Assembly (NCBI GenBank): GCA_036346405.1
Contig: CM070550.1
Span: forward strand, 12,124,115-12,188,114
Origin: Phyllostachys edulis
Lineage: Eukaryota > Streptophyta > Magnoliopsida > Poales > Poaceae
DNA: 64,000 nucleotides
Direction of reading: 5' to 3'
The notes under the pieces are model-generated. The model was not told the origin of the DNA. It saw nothing but the letters and a program-made list of their open reading frames with translations, and did no database searches. The position numbers were made by a program, and so were the translations under genes. Shown piece by piece: positions 1 through 11,531 of this stretch; within the stretch, counting starts at the first letter, position 1; every line of letters starts with the position of its first letter.

Positions 1-2435
1 CTAGTCGGCCTCCTCGATCTTACAACAGTAGACAAGATACGAGAAGTATTACCCTCATAGGATCGAGACTTGCTATAAGTTAGATTCACCCCTTGCTAGA
101 TATCATCGAGTACGATCACCTGGCGACGTCAACCCCTCTTTTCTACACAGGAGGCGTTATGACGTGATTACTGGATGTCGGGCATTCTTGCCTGACCTCC
201 GAGCAGTTCACTGGTCGCCGCGATTTTGTAGGACCGGAAAGGCGACTAGAGGGGGGGGGTGAATAGACGCTTTCTCTATTTTTCACCTCGATCGAACTCC
301 ACACTACTTTCACTCCAATAGCTATTAAAGCTATGAAGATCTGTATACAGGCACAGCGGATAACCTGTGTTGAATCCGATCAAACCCCGAAGCAAATAGT
401 AACCCTTTGAATTGCACAACACACAACAAGAAACAGTGTATATAAAGTGTGTGCACTACGATTCACTAGCGAAGGACAAACCAAAAGCAAATTGATTTTT
501 GCCGAGCTCGCCTACAACCACGCCAGAGCTCCTTTTCCTACCAAAGCAGTAACAGGCACCACAAAAGGGCTTCATTTTTTCTTGCCGAGACGCCGGCCCT
601 ACTTTCTTGTGACTAGCTAATAACTCTAGTAGTTTGCCAGACTTCATGAATCACGGAGATCGCCAACAGCAGTACGAGATGGCTACAAGTCACGGAGCCT
701 CTACCGATTTTTATGATCGAGAGAAAACAAATCGCATCAACTCTTAATCACTGCTAGCAGCCGACGGCAATAGAAAAAAAAATTCAAACACAAACTGAAA
801 ACAGTGAACCATCACTTGATTAAGCAGCCGCCGCATTTTTTTTCGGGCGCTCCTCCCTGTCGCTGCCACAGGAGACCCCTTTTTCTAGAGCAGCTCAGTC
901 CGCCCCCGTCGGCTCATGATTTCACGGGTGAGCAACCAAGATAAAATTTAGTCGTATCAAGAGCAGTCAATGCAATAAAGAAATTGTAGAGCAGCAATCT
1001 GGCATCAAGTCGCATCATTGAGGCAGTTGAAATAACGAGTGCTTCTGCGGGCACGCTGCCACCAAGGCAAACCAATTGATGCGAACACAGGGCAAAACAA
1101 TACTAAAACCAAAGCACAGGAATAGATTTGATGGCAGCACACAAGCAAAAACTGCAGATCGAATTCAGAGCCGTCAACGAGAGGTTTCTGCTTTTCTCAC
1201 CCGGCGCTGCACCATTTTTCAGGAGTAAAAGCGCTGCCACAAGCTGGATTTTACAAGCGCAGCCCAGGCCGCCGCCACAGGCTCTACAAGCACCGCGCCA
1301 GAGGATTTTTCGGGAGCAAAACAGGGCTATTTCTCCAGGTGCTCAGGGCAAAGAGAGCAGACATGTAGGAAACAAGGCGGAGAACACTGCCGCAACAATG
1401 ATTAAAACCGGATTAAAATAAGCAAGAGCAAAAAGCTGCAATCAAAAATAGCGCCGCCGGTAGCTTTTTCAACCGAGATTTGCTGGCCGCCGCCCCCGGC
1501 TCCTTTTCTTCAGCAGCAGCTCAAAAACGCTCAACACAGGCGCACCTACACAAGCGCCGTCACAGGCATCTATCTTCCAGGAACAGGCCACCGCCCCGAG
1601 TTCTATTTTTCCCTTTTTTTTTAGCGGCAGCAACCCTAGAAGACCCATCACTATTCCTTTTATAGGGCACCCCAAACCCTAAAACCTTAATGGGCTTCCG
1701 TTAGGGCCCAACATCAACGGAACACACACGCACGCATATTAAAGCGCCGTCTTCATCGTTGATTGATCTAAACCGCTTCACTATGTGCCGACCCGCGCCG
1801 CGGTTTAGCCAAAAGGTCACCAAGGCGGTATTTGGTAAAATTACCAAAATACCCCTTCTCGATCCTTTCCAAAAGACCGAGTCCATCTGTTGAAGCAATC
1901 GCCTGCTTCGCCACGTGTAGGTTGATCTACAGCTCCATGTCGTCAAGTCTCCCGTCCAGGATCCCACCGCACCACCGAAAGCACTTACCGCGACTCCGCT
2001 TGATCCAACCATCAGACCAACCGCCTGATTCGGTCATCCAAATCCATTCTGCGCCACGCTTGAGTCACTTGACCTCACCGGCATCCATGATCGATTACGG
2101 ACCTCGGCTCTCCAAGCTTAGTCCCGATCCTCCTCGCCGTTGACCGTCATTGACTCGCAAGCCACCTGCACAGTAATAGACAAGCAAACACGAATCCGGG
2201 AACAAGTTCTTTACAACTTGACCCACGTAAGCCAAAACATACAATATGCAACACATATGCATTAACAAATATGGATATGACCTATCCCAAAATCAATTCA
2301 CCACTTAAATCAACATTCAGTACAAAAGCCGGTCAGACCGCCGCTGACCTGACAGAACTGAAACATTGTCGAAAACGCTTGAAACTTCAAACCAAAAGCC
2401 ACATTGCCAATTGTTTCATCATCCTAAGTTCATAG
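1..2435. other. Unclassified repeat-like DNA, no supportable gene
   Basis: No open frame here has a recognisable domain. A G-run with the text ctagagggggggggtgaatag at about 247-266 resembles a motif I remember from grass LTR elements. The blocks at 1680-2250 (cagccggtcagaccgcc-type text near 2330) also look like retroelement LTR or leader DNA rather than a gene. No TG...CA termini or TSD were found, so class and borders are open. It abuts the truncated gypsy gag frame at about 2436. Confidence 0.35.
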
Positions 2436-3296
2436 GCATTTCCCCATGATATCCACAGATTTCGACCAGGGAACATGGAGAAATTTGATGGGTCTCAAAA
2501 TCCCATCGAATTCCTTCAGATCTACACAACCGCTGTCCGAGCAGCAAGAGGAGGAGAGTGCGTCATGGCGAATTACCTTCCGACTGTACTCGAAGGGTCT
2601 GCTCGATCGTGGTTATTAAACCAACCAGTCGAGTCGATCTACTCGTGGCAACACATCTGTAATCTGTTGCTGGCTAATTTTCAGGGCACCTACCATCGCC
2701 CTGGAAAGGAGGACGACCTACACAGGATGTGATAAAACGACCACGAAACACCGCGTCAATTCATCAGGCGTTTCAGTCAGGTTCGCAATTCTATTCCTGA
2801 GGTTTTTGACGCATATGTTATCAGAGCCTTCAAGCAGGGAGTCCGTAGCAGAAGGATCACGGAGGACATCGCTTTGGACCCTCCCGCTACTATAGCTGAA
2901 CTCTTCAAGATGGTTGATCGGTACGCTACTGCCAACGAAGCAGTTGAGTGGACCAAAATCATCGATCGAGATGACCAGCACCCTCAGGAGACTGGCGAAG
3001 GTAGCAAAAAGAAGGATAAGAAGGCCAAGAAATCCAAGAACAAGGCAAAGGGACAAAAGCTTCAAGCCAATGCTTCTAAGGAGATCCTGGCCATAAGCGA
3101 TAAGGAGCCACGAACTGACAAGCAATACCCCGGTCGAGGCAAAGGTAAGCGCCCCGAATGGAAAAACGATAAGCCTAGGTGGTGCCCTTTCCACAAAAAG
3201 GAAGGGCATGACCTCTCAAGAATCGCCGAAGTTTTGCAACGAAAACTCAAGACTATTACAAGCGACAAGGGCCACCTCCTACCCTCGAAGAAGTAG
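2436..3296 (+). pseudogene. Gag fragment with zinc-knuckle remnant
   Basis: The frame that includes ATG 2475 encodes the capsid-like retrotransposon gag domain (FDGSQNPIEFLQIYTTAV, then ARSWLLNQP and LLANFQGTY). It is cut by two adjacent stops, TGA TAA, at 2730-2735 and then continues in the same frame (RQFIRRFSQVRNSIPEV) to a TAG near 3294. A lysine-rich stretch at about 3000-3060 precedes the remnant WCPFHKKEGHDLSRI. The nucleic-acid-binding knuckle there has lost the cysteine expected after the HDL motif. Gag would form the virus-like particle core. This copy is dead; the in-frame continuation after the stops points to point mutation rather than rearrangement. Confidence 0.85.
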
Positions 3297-3338
3297 GGCA
3301 AGCCGATTGGTCGTACGGTCGCCGATGACAACGAGGAC

Positions 3339-3960
3339 ATGCCATTTCAAGATCCCGAGCACACCATCGAGCACATCTTTGGAGGATCATCGGCGTACGA
3401 GTCAAGACGACAGCTTAAGGCAGTCGAATGCGAGGTAAACTCCATTGACTCTCCTCTTGTCAATAAAGTACCAAGGTGGTCGGAAGTCGCCATCTCTTTC
3501 GAGAAGGGTGACTACTCGATCCCTTCAACCCAACCTAGTCGTTTTTCGATCGTGGTCGAACCCACCATCAATAACTGTCGAGTAAATCGAGTGTTGATTG
3601 ATGGTGGTAGCTCGTTAAACATTCTGTTTACGAGCACCCTGGATGAAATGCAAGTACCCAGGACCAAGGTAAGACCGGTAAGATATTCATTTCATGGTAT
3701 TGTACCAGTGTCTTCGGCCAAACCCATTGGTCAAGTTTCTCTCCCTTTAACATTTGGTTCACCAAGTAATTTCAGGACGGAGAAAATCTCTTTTGATATG
3801 GTCGATTTCGATACGACATATAACGCCATACTCGGACGACCAGCTTTGGCAAAATTCTTAATGGCAACTCATTATGGGTATCAATGTCTTAAGATGCCAG
3901 GTCCCAAAAAAGTAATCATAATTCATTGTGATAAGAAGATAGCACACACGTGTGACCGTC
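3339..3960 (+). pseudogene. Retroviral-type aspartic protease domain
   Basis: This stretch is in the same frame as gag, after the TAG near 3294. The active-site motif reads VLIDGGSSLNILF, matching the D-G-G/S-S loop of Tat-type proteases. The flap and C-terminal hydrophobic segment follow (DTTYNAILGRPALAKF). The enzyme would cleave the gag-pol polyprotein inside the particle. The frame runs open to 4127, but the sequence after about 3960 no longer reads as the usual linker, so the domain ends near there. It is the best preserved part of this copy. Confidence 0.85.
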
Positions 3961-4059
3961 GATCCCCCGAGATAGTAGGCCAGATACCAGCTCGGGAAGA
4001 AAAGGGCAGCCTTCGACCAAGAGCTCGAAGCGTAAATCTGCACCCAAGCCGAACGACCA

Positions 4060-4779
4060 AGTCAAACGGCTTGATCATGTTTCGGACTTGCAGGAGACGT
4101 TCGACAACCTCAGAAAATACCGCTTGAAACTCAATCCTGAGAAGTGTGTGTTTAGAGTCTCTTCGGGAAAATTGCTTGGATTCCTGGTCTCCGTATGAGG
4201 GATCGAAGCAAATCCCGAAAAGATAAAAGCCATTATTCAAATGCGCTCTCCAACCACGAAGAAACAAGTCCAAAAGCTCATAGGGTGTATGGCGGCTTTA
4301 AGTCGCTTCATAGCACGACTGAGGGAAAAGGACTACCTTTCTTCAAACTTCTAAGGAAGCACGAGGGTTTCGAGTGGTCGGAAGAGGCAAACGCTGCCTT
4401 CGAGGAAGTCAAGAGATATCTTACGAGTGCTCTTGTTCTTGTTTCCCTGAAACTAGAAGAGACGCTCTTAATTTATCTAGCTGCCACGCCACAGGCAGTG
4501 GGCGCAGTACTAGTTGTAGAACGTGAAAACGTTCAACGACCGGTGTACTACTTAAGTGAAGTTTTGCACGGACCTAAGGAGCGTTACCCTCAGGTCCAAA
4601 AGCTTCTCTATGCCCTCCTCATGTCTTTGAGGAAACCGAGGCATTATTTTCAGGCGCACAAGATAATTGTGTCGTCTAAGTTTCCCTTAGGAGTGATCCT
4701 CCAAAATAGGGAAGCAGCGGGACGCATGTCTAAATGGTCAGTAGAACTTGGGGAGTTCGACCTCCATTTCGTATCCTGA
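4060..4779 (+). pseudogene. Reverse transcriptase C-terminal end plus RT-linked RNase H
   Basis: From about 4060 one frame reads LQETFDNLRKYRLKLNPEK then LLGFLVS, which is the thumb region of a gypsy reverse transcriptase. The palm with YxDD is missing: only tens of codons separate the protease from the thumb, so an internal deletion of several hundred bases is inferred. A TGA at about 4197 breaks the frame. The frame from 4195 then gives the connection and RNase H-like domain (FEWSEEANAAFEEVKRYL, YYLSEVLHGPKERYP, KLLYALLMSLRKPRHYF) and ends at a TGA at about 4777. Confidence 0.8.
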
Positions 4780-4782
4780 ACG

Positions 4783-5312
4783 GCTATTAAATCCCAGATC
4801 TTGGCAGACTTTGTCGCCGAATGGACAAATACTGAACATGTTCAGGATCCCCAGTATGATACCCACAACAAGTGGACGATGTACTTTGATGGGTCACTTA
4901 CTTTAAGTGGCTCGGGGGCTGAGGTGGTCCTGGAATCTCCTAACGGAGAGACCTTAAAGTATGCCATATAGTTAAACTTTCGGGCCACTAACAGCGTGGC
5001 GAAATCTGAAGGTTTACTAGGCGGCATCGACTGTGAAAAGCACTCGCGATTCGACAACTACTCGTGAGAGAGACTCTCAACTAGTCATGAATCAAGTCGA
5101 AAAAAGTACGGTGCTCTAATCCCACCATGTCTCGGTATTTATCGGAGGTTCAAAGCTTGAAAAGCATTTTTCGGTTCGAGGTACAATTTATCCTTGAAAG
5201 GATAATTTCCTCATGAACCCGGCTTGCTTGGATAGCTTCTTCCCGATCACAAGTGCCAAAAGGGTCTTCTTGGAGCAACTCGAAGGTCGTCTCGTGGTGA
5301 AGAAAGACTGAA
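4783..5312 (+). pseudogene. Second (archaeal-like) RNase H domain of a Tat element
   Basis: After the stop at about 4777 the text reads AIKSQILADFVAEWT, then KWTMYFDGSLTLSGSGA and LNFRATNSVAKSEGLLGGI. This is the extra RNase H that Tat-lineage elements carry between pol and integrase. A TAG interrupts it at about 4970, and frame changes follow from about 5030. Homologous text (SQLVMNQVEK, later LEQLEGRLVVKKD) is traceable to about 5312. Integrase should come next but is absent; LTR-like DNA follows instead. Confidence 0.75.
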
Positions 5313-6252
5313 GTCTAATGTCTTGTGCTCCTCATTGCGCCTCTCCCTCCCTTGCCGTCTGCTGATTCTGCCCTTTATATAGTGCTCAGAGTGGGCAGTG
5401 GTTTTGACGAGGATCTAATAATCCTCATTTTATTATTTATCTATAATTCTTATTATGGGTGAATATGACGTCATACAATTCTTGAGTATACCCCTTATAA
5501 TCATAAGGGAGAAGCCAACCACCTGGTCGTAAGCTCTTCTCGACCATCCTCATAGTCGTAAGTTTTTCTCGATTGGTTCATGATCGTAAGTCTTTGCACG
5601 ATCACCTTCTAGTCGTAAGTTCTTCTATGACCAGCCCCAAGTTGTAAGTTATTCCACGACTACTTTATGGTCGTAAGCCTTTTTTACGACTAAGTCACTC
5701 TCGACCACCCTATGATCAATAAAGCACTGCGGACAAGTAGGCCCAATTGATTAGGGAATCTAGCAGACAATATCTGTTGTTATTCTCGGAATAAGCGCAA
5801 GACGTTACCATTATCTCGACTAGAAGCGCGGGCGATGTGGAGGAGTTAATACCCGGCGATTACTACCAACAATGCGCCCATTACTTGGAATGATGGGCGC
5901 CTCTTGGCTGGAGAAAGCGGCTACCTCCACGAACACTATAAAGGGCTATGGCCGAGATAATGAGGAAGGGCCGATTAGAGACATACAATCGGACATACAC
6001 ACCGAGTGGCGAGGAAAATTGTAGCATTTTCTCTTGATTGTGCTTGATATACTCAATACCTACACACGAGGAGTAGGGTTGTTATTCTCTCCGGGAGAAG
6101 ACCGAACACATATAAAAATCCCGTGTCAATCTCTGCGTGATTTGATCTTGGAGACCCCGAATCAAACAATCTTTACATAAGATCGGTTCTAAAACACCAA
6201 TAGGTTTCTTCAGTCCAAAGGACACCTTAATGCTTCAGATAATGAAGTAGTT
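5313..6252 (+). repeat. LTR-like DNA of the gypsy element
   Basis: This AT-rich block follows the pol fragment. It has a TATA-like tttatatag at about 5374 and cactataaaggg at about 5937. A U5-like tail follows (text around 6061-6180, ending near taaaacaccaatagg). The exact TG and CA ends and a TSD were not found, and the join to pol skips integrase. It is therefore called LTR-like rather than a bounded LTR. It contains the tandem array described at 5527-5690. Confidence 0.55.
5527..5690 (+). repeat. Degenerate tandem array, about 30-bp units with GTCGTAAG core
   Basis: Units such as ggtcgtaagctcttctcgac repeat about six times at roughly 28-32 bp spacing. Spacer text varies. A related array in the opposite orientation lies at 9528-9650, on the far side of the LTR at 6253-9523. 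Confidence 0.75.
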
Positions 6253-9200
6253 TGTAACATCCCAAAGTTCTGTTACATTGCAAAATAAAATAAATAAACT
6301 TATTATTTTATTGAATTTTCGAAGTTTTAAAAGTCAAAAATAAAATTTATTGAAGCCTTTGAAGTTTTCTTGGATTTAAAGCGAAAAGGAAAATTTTAAT
6401 TATTTTTTTGGAATTTTAAAAGCTTTTCTCTAATTATTTTAAAGCTAAAATAAATTTATTTGCAAAATCTATTACCAATTATATGTTGGAAGTATTTTAT
6501 TTAAGTCCAAAATAACTCTAGGAATTTCTGTGAATTTTTCTAGAATTTTTAGATTTTATTTGCTATTTTCTAAAGCTTAAATGAATTATTTGGTTTATTT
6601 AAATTGGAAAATCAATGAAAATTCCAGAAAACCAAATGGGCCGAATCTTCTTGGCCCGTCCCTGTTTTTCACCCGCGTCGACCGCTTTCGGCCCGCCCGC
6701 TCCCCACGTTCTCTCTCTCACCTCCGGCCCACCCGCCCACCGCCGTTGTCGTGTGGCCCAGAAGTCTTCTTCTCCCCCACCTTTCTTGTTCCTCACGCAG
6801 CCACGCCGCCTGCCATTAGCACGCCACCGGAGCTCCGCAATAGCCGCGATTTCTTTCCCCATTTCCCCGCCATCATGCGCATTAACTCCCCATTCATCGC
6901 CGCATTCACCACGGTCGTTTTCCCCTTTTTATGCACACGTAATCACCGGATTGAGTAACGGCCGCCACGATGGCCGCGCGCCCGATCTCCTCCCTCACCC
7001 CTCGCTAGCCCCTATAAAAGGGAGCACAAGGTGCCCCCATTCCTCCTCATCCTGTTCCCACCACTCACCCCTCCTCACTCGCTCCCACCCTGTCAGAATC
7101 AACGTTTTTCCTTCGCCGGCCGTGCGCCTGTTCTTCCTTGATTCCTCGCCAATGTCGACACTTCGTCCCCGAAACTGCCACCATCGGCTTTGCCATGTCA
7201 TCGCCGACACGGTGCGCCCACTCACTTCCTCGAAGAACCCCCAGAGTCCCTTCGACGTCGACGACACCGCGCTCGCCGCCGCATAACTCCGTCGCCGACG
7301 ACCTTCCTGCCGCGCATCCTTGCAACCCAGGTGAGCATCACGTTCGGCATCTCCCTCTCTCTCTTTTGCACATATCCGTACCCCTCGCCATGGCGCGTAG
7401 CGCCGGCGAGGTGGTCGCTGGAGCTCCGCCGCTGTCGGGCTATCATGGAGGACCTCCTGAAGACCTCCGAGTGGTCCTGGAGACCTCCGGGTGGTCTTGG
7501 AAGACCACCCTCTTCGTCTTTTGCAAAGATCACCCTCTTGGTTTTTCACACACCACCCTCTTCGCACTGTACTGTGAACCGGGTCCGCGGTGGACCTTGG
7601 ACCATCCGTGGGCGTGGTCCATTGACCACGGGCCCACCTGTCAACGACTCATGATTTTCGATTTAAAAACAAATCGGCTGGAAATTCAATTTCTGAGGGC
7701 TGACGTCATAAACCGGATTTTCCTTTAGCAAAATAAATCGGTAAATTCTTTTAAATCCAAATTAGGGTTTAAAACTTCCAGGAGCTCGTATTTCTTCATA
7801 CGAACTCCGATTTCGTCGATTCAAATTTCTAAATTCATATAAATTCAAGACCTATATAACTAAACCAAAATTATTTAATTTGGAGTTGATTTGAATCTTC
7901 ATTTGAATTTTATTTGAATTTGGCTTATTTTCGCGTATAGATTTCGACGACTACGGAGAGTTAGATTTCGACGCCGTTTGAGAGCAACTAATTGAGCAAG
8001 GCAAGTTACATCTTTGATCATATTTGAACCCATTATTTCAAATTATTTAAATAATATTTTAAATTATTACTGCATGCTTATTTTTATTCAGTAATTTAAA
8101 TTCCTGTTTAAATTTATAGTTATGCCTAAATCCTTTGTATGGCCAAAGTTGGTATTTGAATCAAATATATTGTCACCCTATATAAAACCTAGTTGATACA
8201 ATAGTATGAACTAGGATCATTTAAAAATATGATGCAAAGACACGCTTAGACCCAAAAATGTTTGATTTGGGGAATTTCAGCCAAAAATCAAATATTGTTT
8301 AAACTGTATCCATGGCATCGGTGTGTTATGGAAGTTTATAAATGGCTTTGAAAAATGAAATAAAAATGATGGTTTGTACTTGAGCGAAATGGTTGTTTGG
8401 ATGGTGCATGTTGATGCACGAGCTCAACCGGGTCAAGGTTGAGGCACAGGGGTTGTTTTGGAAGTCGCCCAAGTCAATTAAGGACCGGTCTTCAAGCCGC
8501 ATCTTGCTAAGACACATTGTACTACCACATGTCCTGTGTGGGCAGGACCTGGCTAACTAATTTGCAACGTTTCACCGTGGTCGTGCCATCCGGTTGCGTG
8601 GGTGTCTCTTATGACCTACTTTTATGTATTCCCACCTGGCGCAAGAGAGGACCAGAACCCAGCGGGTTTCTATCCAAAGAGGGCGAATCTTTAGCGAGGT
8701 GAGACTACGGTGGAATGACGCATTGTAAAAGCCTTTACACATGCTCTAGACTGCTTACCTAAGGTAGTGAGTGGTGGTATCGACGGATGCCAAACAAACT
8801 AGAGAATTCATGTCTTGTGGGTAAAGTTGTACCACCTCTGCAGAGTGTTAAGAACTATTTGAATAGCCGTGTCCACAGTCATGGACATGCTTGGCAAAGC
8901 CACTCAAAGTTAGACTTTGATTTTGTTTTGAAAATATTTTATCAAATGGTTTATGCAAATGGAAAATTGGGCAGGAAGCCATGTGATAGAAGGGTATCCT
9001 TCACCATTCTTGTGTGAATGTTATCTGACTATAAAACTTAAGAATTTATAAAATGAATTTTAGTTATAGAATAACTGCTTTGGAACTTAGTACAAGTATT
9101 TACAGAAAACATTGCTTTATGCAAATTTAACCAATAAGCCTTCCTTTGATATATCCTTGCATGCATTATAATCTGTTATTGGGTGTAACTTGTGAGCACG

Positions 9201-9523
9201 AAAGTTGTGCTCATTCTTGCTTATTGCAAATAAATTTAAGAGGAGAAGGACTTTGCTTCCAGTGTGGATCTCGACGACTAGACCGCTACCCCAGTCGATT
9301 GCTTGTGGCAGATCAGCTGGACTCCACTACTTATTCTTTGTCTTCTGCTGTGTTCTTTATTGTTGGCTTGTAAGCCTTTCTTGTAATAAACTCTGTTGAT
9401 TATTAATAAAGTTGTGCGATTTATGGATGTTACCATATCTGTTTACTGTGTGAACTAGCTACTGATCATGGGACTAGTTCAGAAATGCACAAAGGATTTG
9501 GGGTGTTACTCCCGGGTCCGACA
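6253..9523 (+). mobile_element. Long solo LTR (family L), 3.27 kb, no clear TSD
   Basis: It starts TGTAACATCCCAAAG and ends CTCCCGGGTCCGACA, so it has the TG...CA ends of an LTR. Two further copies in this window (11532-15366 and 22981-26451) share start, end and internal order: AT-rich lead, GC-rich block, TATA box, AT-rich tail and AATAAA signals near the 3' end (about 9384 and 9404). No internal gag-pol region or primer-binding site adjoins it, so it is a solo LTR or an isolated LTR. Flanking pentamers (tagtt and agaac) differ. The frames in its GC-rich part (6600-7700) have no recognisable domain and are probably chance. Confidence 0.75.
7012..7019 (+). promoter_or_regulatory. TATA box of the family-L LTR
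   Basis: The sequence ctataaaa lies in a GC-rich context and is conserved in position relative to the LTR start. The same box occurs in the copy at 22981-26451 (near 23703). Transcription would start about 30 bases downstream. Confidence 0.6.
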
Positions 9524-9660
9524 AGAACTTACGACCATGAGGTAGTCGTAAAAAGACTTACGACCATGGGGTGGTCATAGAAGAACTTACGACTATGAGG
9601 TAGTCGTAGAAGGACTTACGACTATGGGGTGGTCGTAGAAGAACTTATGACTCCACCTCA
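9524..9660 (-). repeat. Inverted copy of the GTCGTAAG tandem array
   Basis: Units read acttacgaccatgaggtagt and variants, about five copies at 30-34 bp spacing. This is the reverse complement of the array type at 5527-5690. It starts directly after the LTR end at 9523. Confidence 0.7.
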
Positions 9661-9894
9661 TCCTCCGCTTTAAAAGTCCGCCGCATCGGTTCCCGTGGAG
9701 AAGACGCCAAAAGAACATGAAAATTGTGTCGCCGTATCGGTTCCCGAGTAACTCACGGGAAGATGTATAGCGGGCGAGTCGTTAAGGCCAAATCAAAATC
9801 GAAGAACATTATTAGCCTGTGCTGGAAATACTCCCTCGGAAGACCGTTGGTCCCTAACACAGTATTAGCCCGCGCTAGAATAGGTTACTAGAGT
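9661..9894. other. Spacer, nothing recognised
   Basis: Two partly similar phrases (gccgcatcggttcccg and gccgtatcggttcccgag) occur about 50 bases apart. No gene or element terminus could be supported. Confidence 0.4.
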
Positions 9895-11080
9895 TTCCAT
9901 GTCTGGTACATGCGGAAGACCAATGCGCAGAGGTCAAACCGGCCTACTGGAATCACCGTTAGATACACGAAGGAGCATTTCCTCCATGAGTCGGGCCACT
10001 TCATCGTGGGCTTCAAAGATTTATTCGACCTATTCAACCTCGATACCCTCGACGCCTCACTTCTACGATGTTGGACACTATAAGTATGTACAATCAAGTT
10101 CTACATTCACGTAATACTGATAAATATCACAACTCATTGCTTATGTATAGATACATGATGAAAGAAGTCTGGCGACGGCGAGAACCGATGGGTTTCCTCA
10201 ACCAACACTTGATCTCTGAGAAATGCAACGCCCAAAACGCATCCTACGTCGAGAATTACATAACGACAGAATTGCTTGCTCAGGGTGATAAGGACTACAT
10301 ACTGGTGCCCTACAACAAGAAGTAAATGCTTCACTATTTGCTATACAAATTTCATTTGTACTTTATACGCAACACGAACTTAAGTTTAATGACTATAGCA
10401 ACATACAGGAGTAGGTTCCACTGGATACTTTTAGTCATTGTACCAAAGAGGAACAAGGTAATATACCTTGATTCCCTACTAAACAAAAACCATGACTTCA
10501 CCCTTGTGCAAGGAATACTCGACATGTATGCTCATTTCCTCCATACATAACTCTATTGTAGTCTTCCTTCGTTTGAAATGGCCAAAGATAACTTTTTGCA
10601 ATCACATAGGTCATTCAGCGCCTATGTTGCCGAGGGAGGGACACGCAAGGAATCGAGCACCACACTGCAACACAGGACGTGATTTTCGGTATGCACTACA
10701 ACACAATAATCCTATATCACACTTCGTAATAATGCCTCTCAAACTGACTATACCTATATATGTAATTCTATTTTTGCAGTGTCACTAGCAAAAACAAGAT
10801 CACCTATGTACATTCTACATTTGCCGTCATATGCAGCAAATCATGAGTGCTAAGACGAATGATCCAGATGTTTGTCAATCTCGCAATAATTATTTCCTAA
10901 TTATAAATTTAAATATATATGCTTACTACTTTACTCCTCCTAGCGACAGGGCATGATACTCGATTTAGATGCATTCGTTATGAGCGAAATCTCGGAGGTT
11001 CAAGGACTGATCTCCGGCTTCATCAAGATAGAGATCATTAATGCCAGCAAAGAGTTTCACTCTGTTGACACCGCTGAATG
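9895..11080 (+). pseudogene. CACTA-borne Ulp1-like C48 cysteine protease, exons decayed
   Basis: Exon text reads RYTKEHFLHESGHF then DLFDLFNLDTLDASLLRCW up to about 10077, where the expected splice donor GTAAGT is mutated to ataagt. The next exon (10141-10323) reads MGFLNQHLISEK and YILVPYNKK. The following exon (about 10405-10480) holds the catalytic His and Asp region, FHWILLVIVPKRNK and VIYLDSL. The Cys motif (NVCGYYVC in the sister copy at 17746) is not recognisable here: the aligned text near 10680-10700 lacks it. A last exon at 10945-11080 ends SKEFHSVDTAE and TGA. Such proteases are often carried by plant CACTA elements; their role in transposition is not settled. Confidence 0.8.
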
Positions 11081-11250
11081 ACCTTCAAACAATTGATTAA
11101 ATTGTTATTCACTTTGAGTACTTGTAATTCAATTGTAACTCTAGCGACAATACTTGAACATTCTTTTGTTATTAATTTTGAGTTGTAAATCACTTTGAGT
11201 TGTTTGAGTTGTAAACAATTGATTCATCTATGATTTATCTGTTTTCTGCT

Positions 11251-11296
11251 TGCTTGTTTTCAGATGGCATAGCTAGAAATTCCTGAGGCTAGCCGA
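11251..11296 (+). repeat. Conserved CACTA terminal box with GGCTAGC inverted repeat
   Basis: The text gcttgttttcagatggcatagctag and onward to gaggctagcc is the reverse complement of boxes at 17279-17330 and 21517-21566. It sits just inside the subterminal repeats in all three places. The first part looks like a splice acceptor (tttgcag type, here ttttcag). Confidence 0.7.
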
Positions 11297-11309
11297 AAAT
11301 CAGAAGAAA

Positions 11310-11531
11310 AAAAAGGTATAGAATGAACTATCACAGACGGTTTTTTGGTTGAAGCTGTCTGTGAAGGCTTACTATCATAGATTGCTACCACCAAAAGCTG
11401 TCTGTGATATGTCGGATATCACAGACGGTTCGTTTTACTAACCGTCTGTGATGTCTCCAATCACAGACAGTGGGTACATATAACCGTCTGTGATAGCCGA
11501 CGCATCACAGACAGTTTTTTGTGGTAGTCGT
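11310..11531. repeat. CACTA subterminal repeats (TCACAGACGGTT type), first part
   Basis: Alternating direct and inverted copies of tcacagacggtt and aaccgtctgtga occur about every 20-40 bases. Such arrays are the binding sites of the element's own DNA-binding protein in the En/Spm system (established knowledge). The array resumes at 15367 after the inserted LTR. Confidence 0.85.

Larger units (their letters stand above)
2436..5312 (+). mobile_element. Ty3/gypsy Tat-type retrotransposon fragment (gag-protease-RT tail-RNase H), decayed
   Basis: One colinear gag-pro-pol reading order is visible but broken by stops and frame changes. Gag starts in mid-protein without an initiator, so the 5' part is missing. 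Protease, the C-terminal end of reverse transcriptase, its RNase H and then a second RNase H follow. Two RNase H domains, the second reading WTMYFDGSLTLSGSG, are a known mark of the Tat lineage of Ty3/gypsy (established knowledge). Most of the reverse transcriptase, including its YxDD active site, and all of integrase are absent. The copy cannot be autonomous. Confidence 0.85.

Noticed and set aside
6615..7728. Several overlapping frames of 150-220 codons on both strands
   Set aside because: They lie in the GC-rich part of a family-L LTR, are low-complexity in Pro/Arg/Ser, overlap on all frames and are not kept in the sister LTRs.
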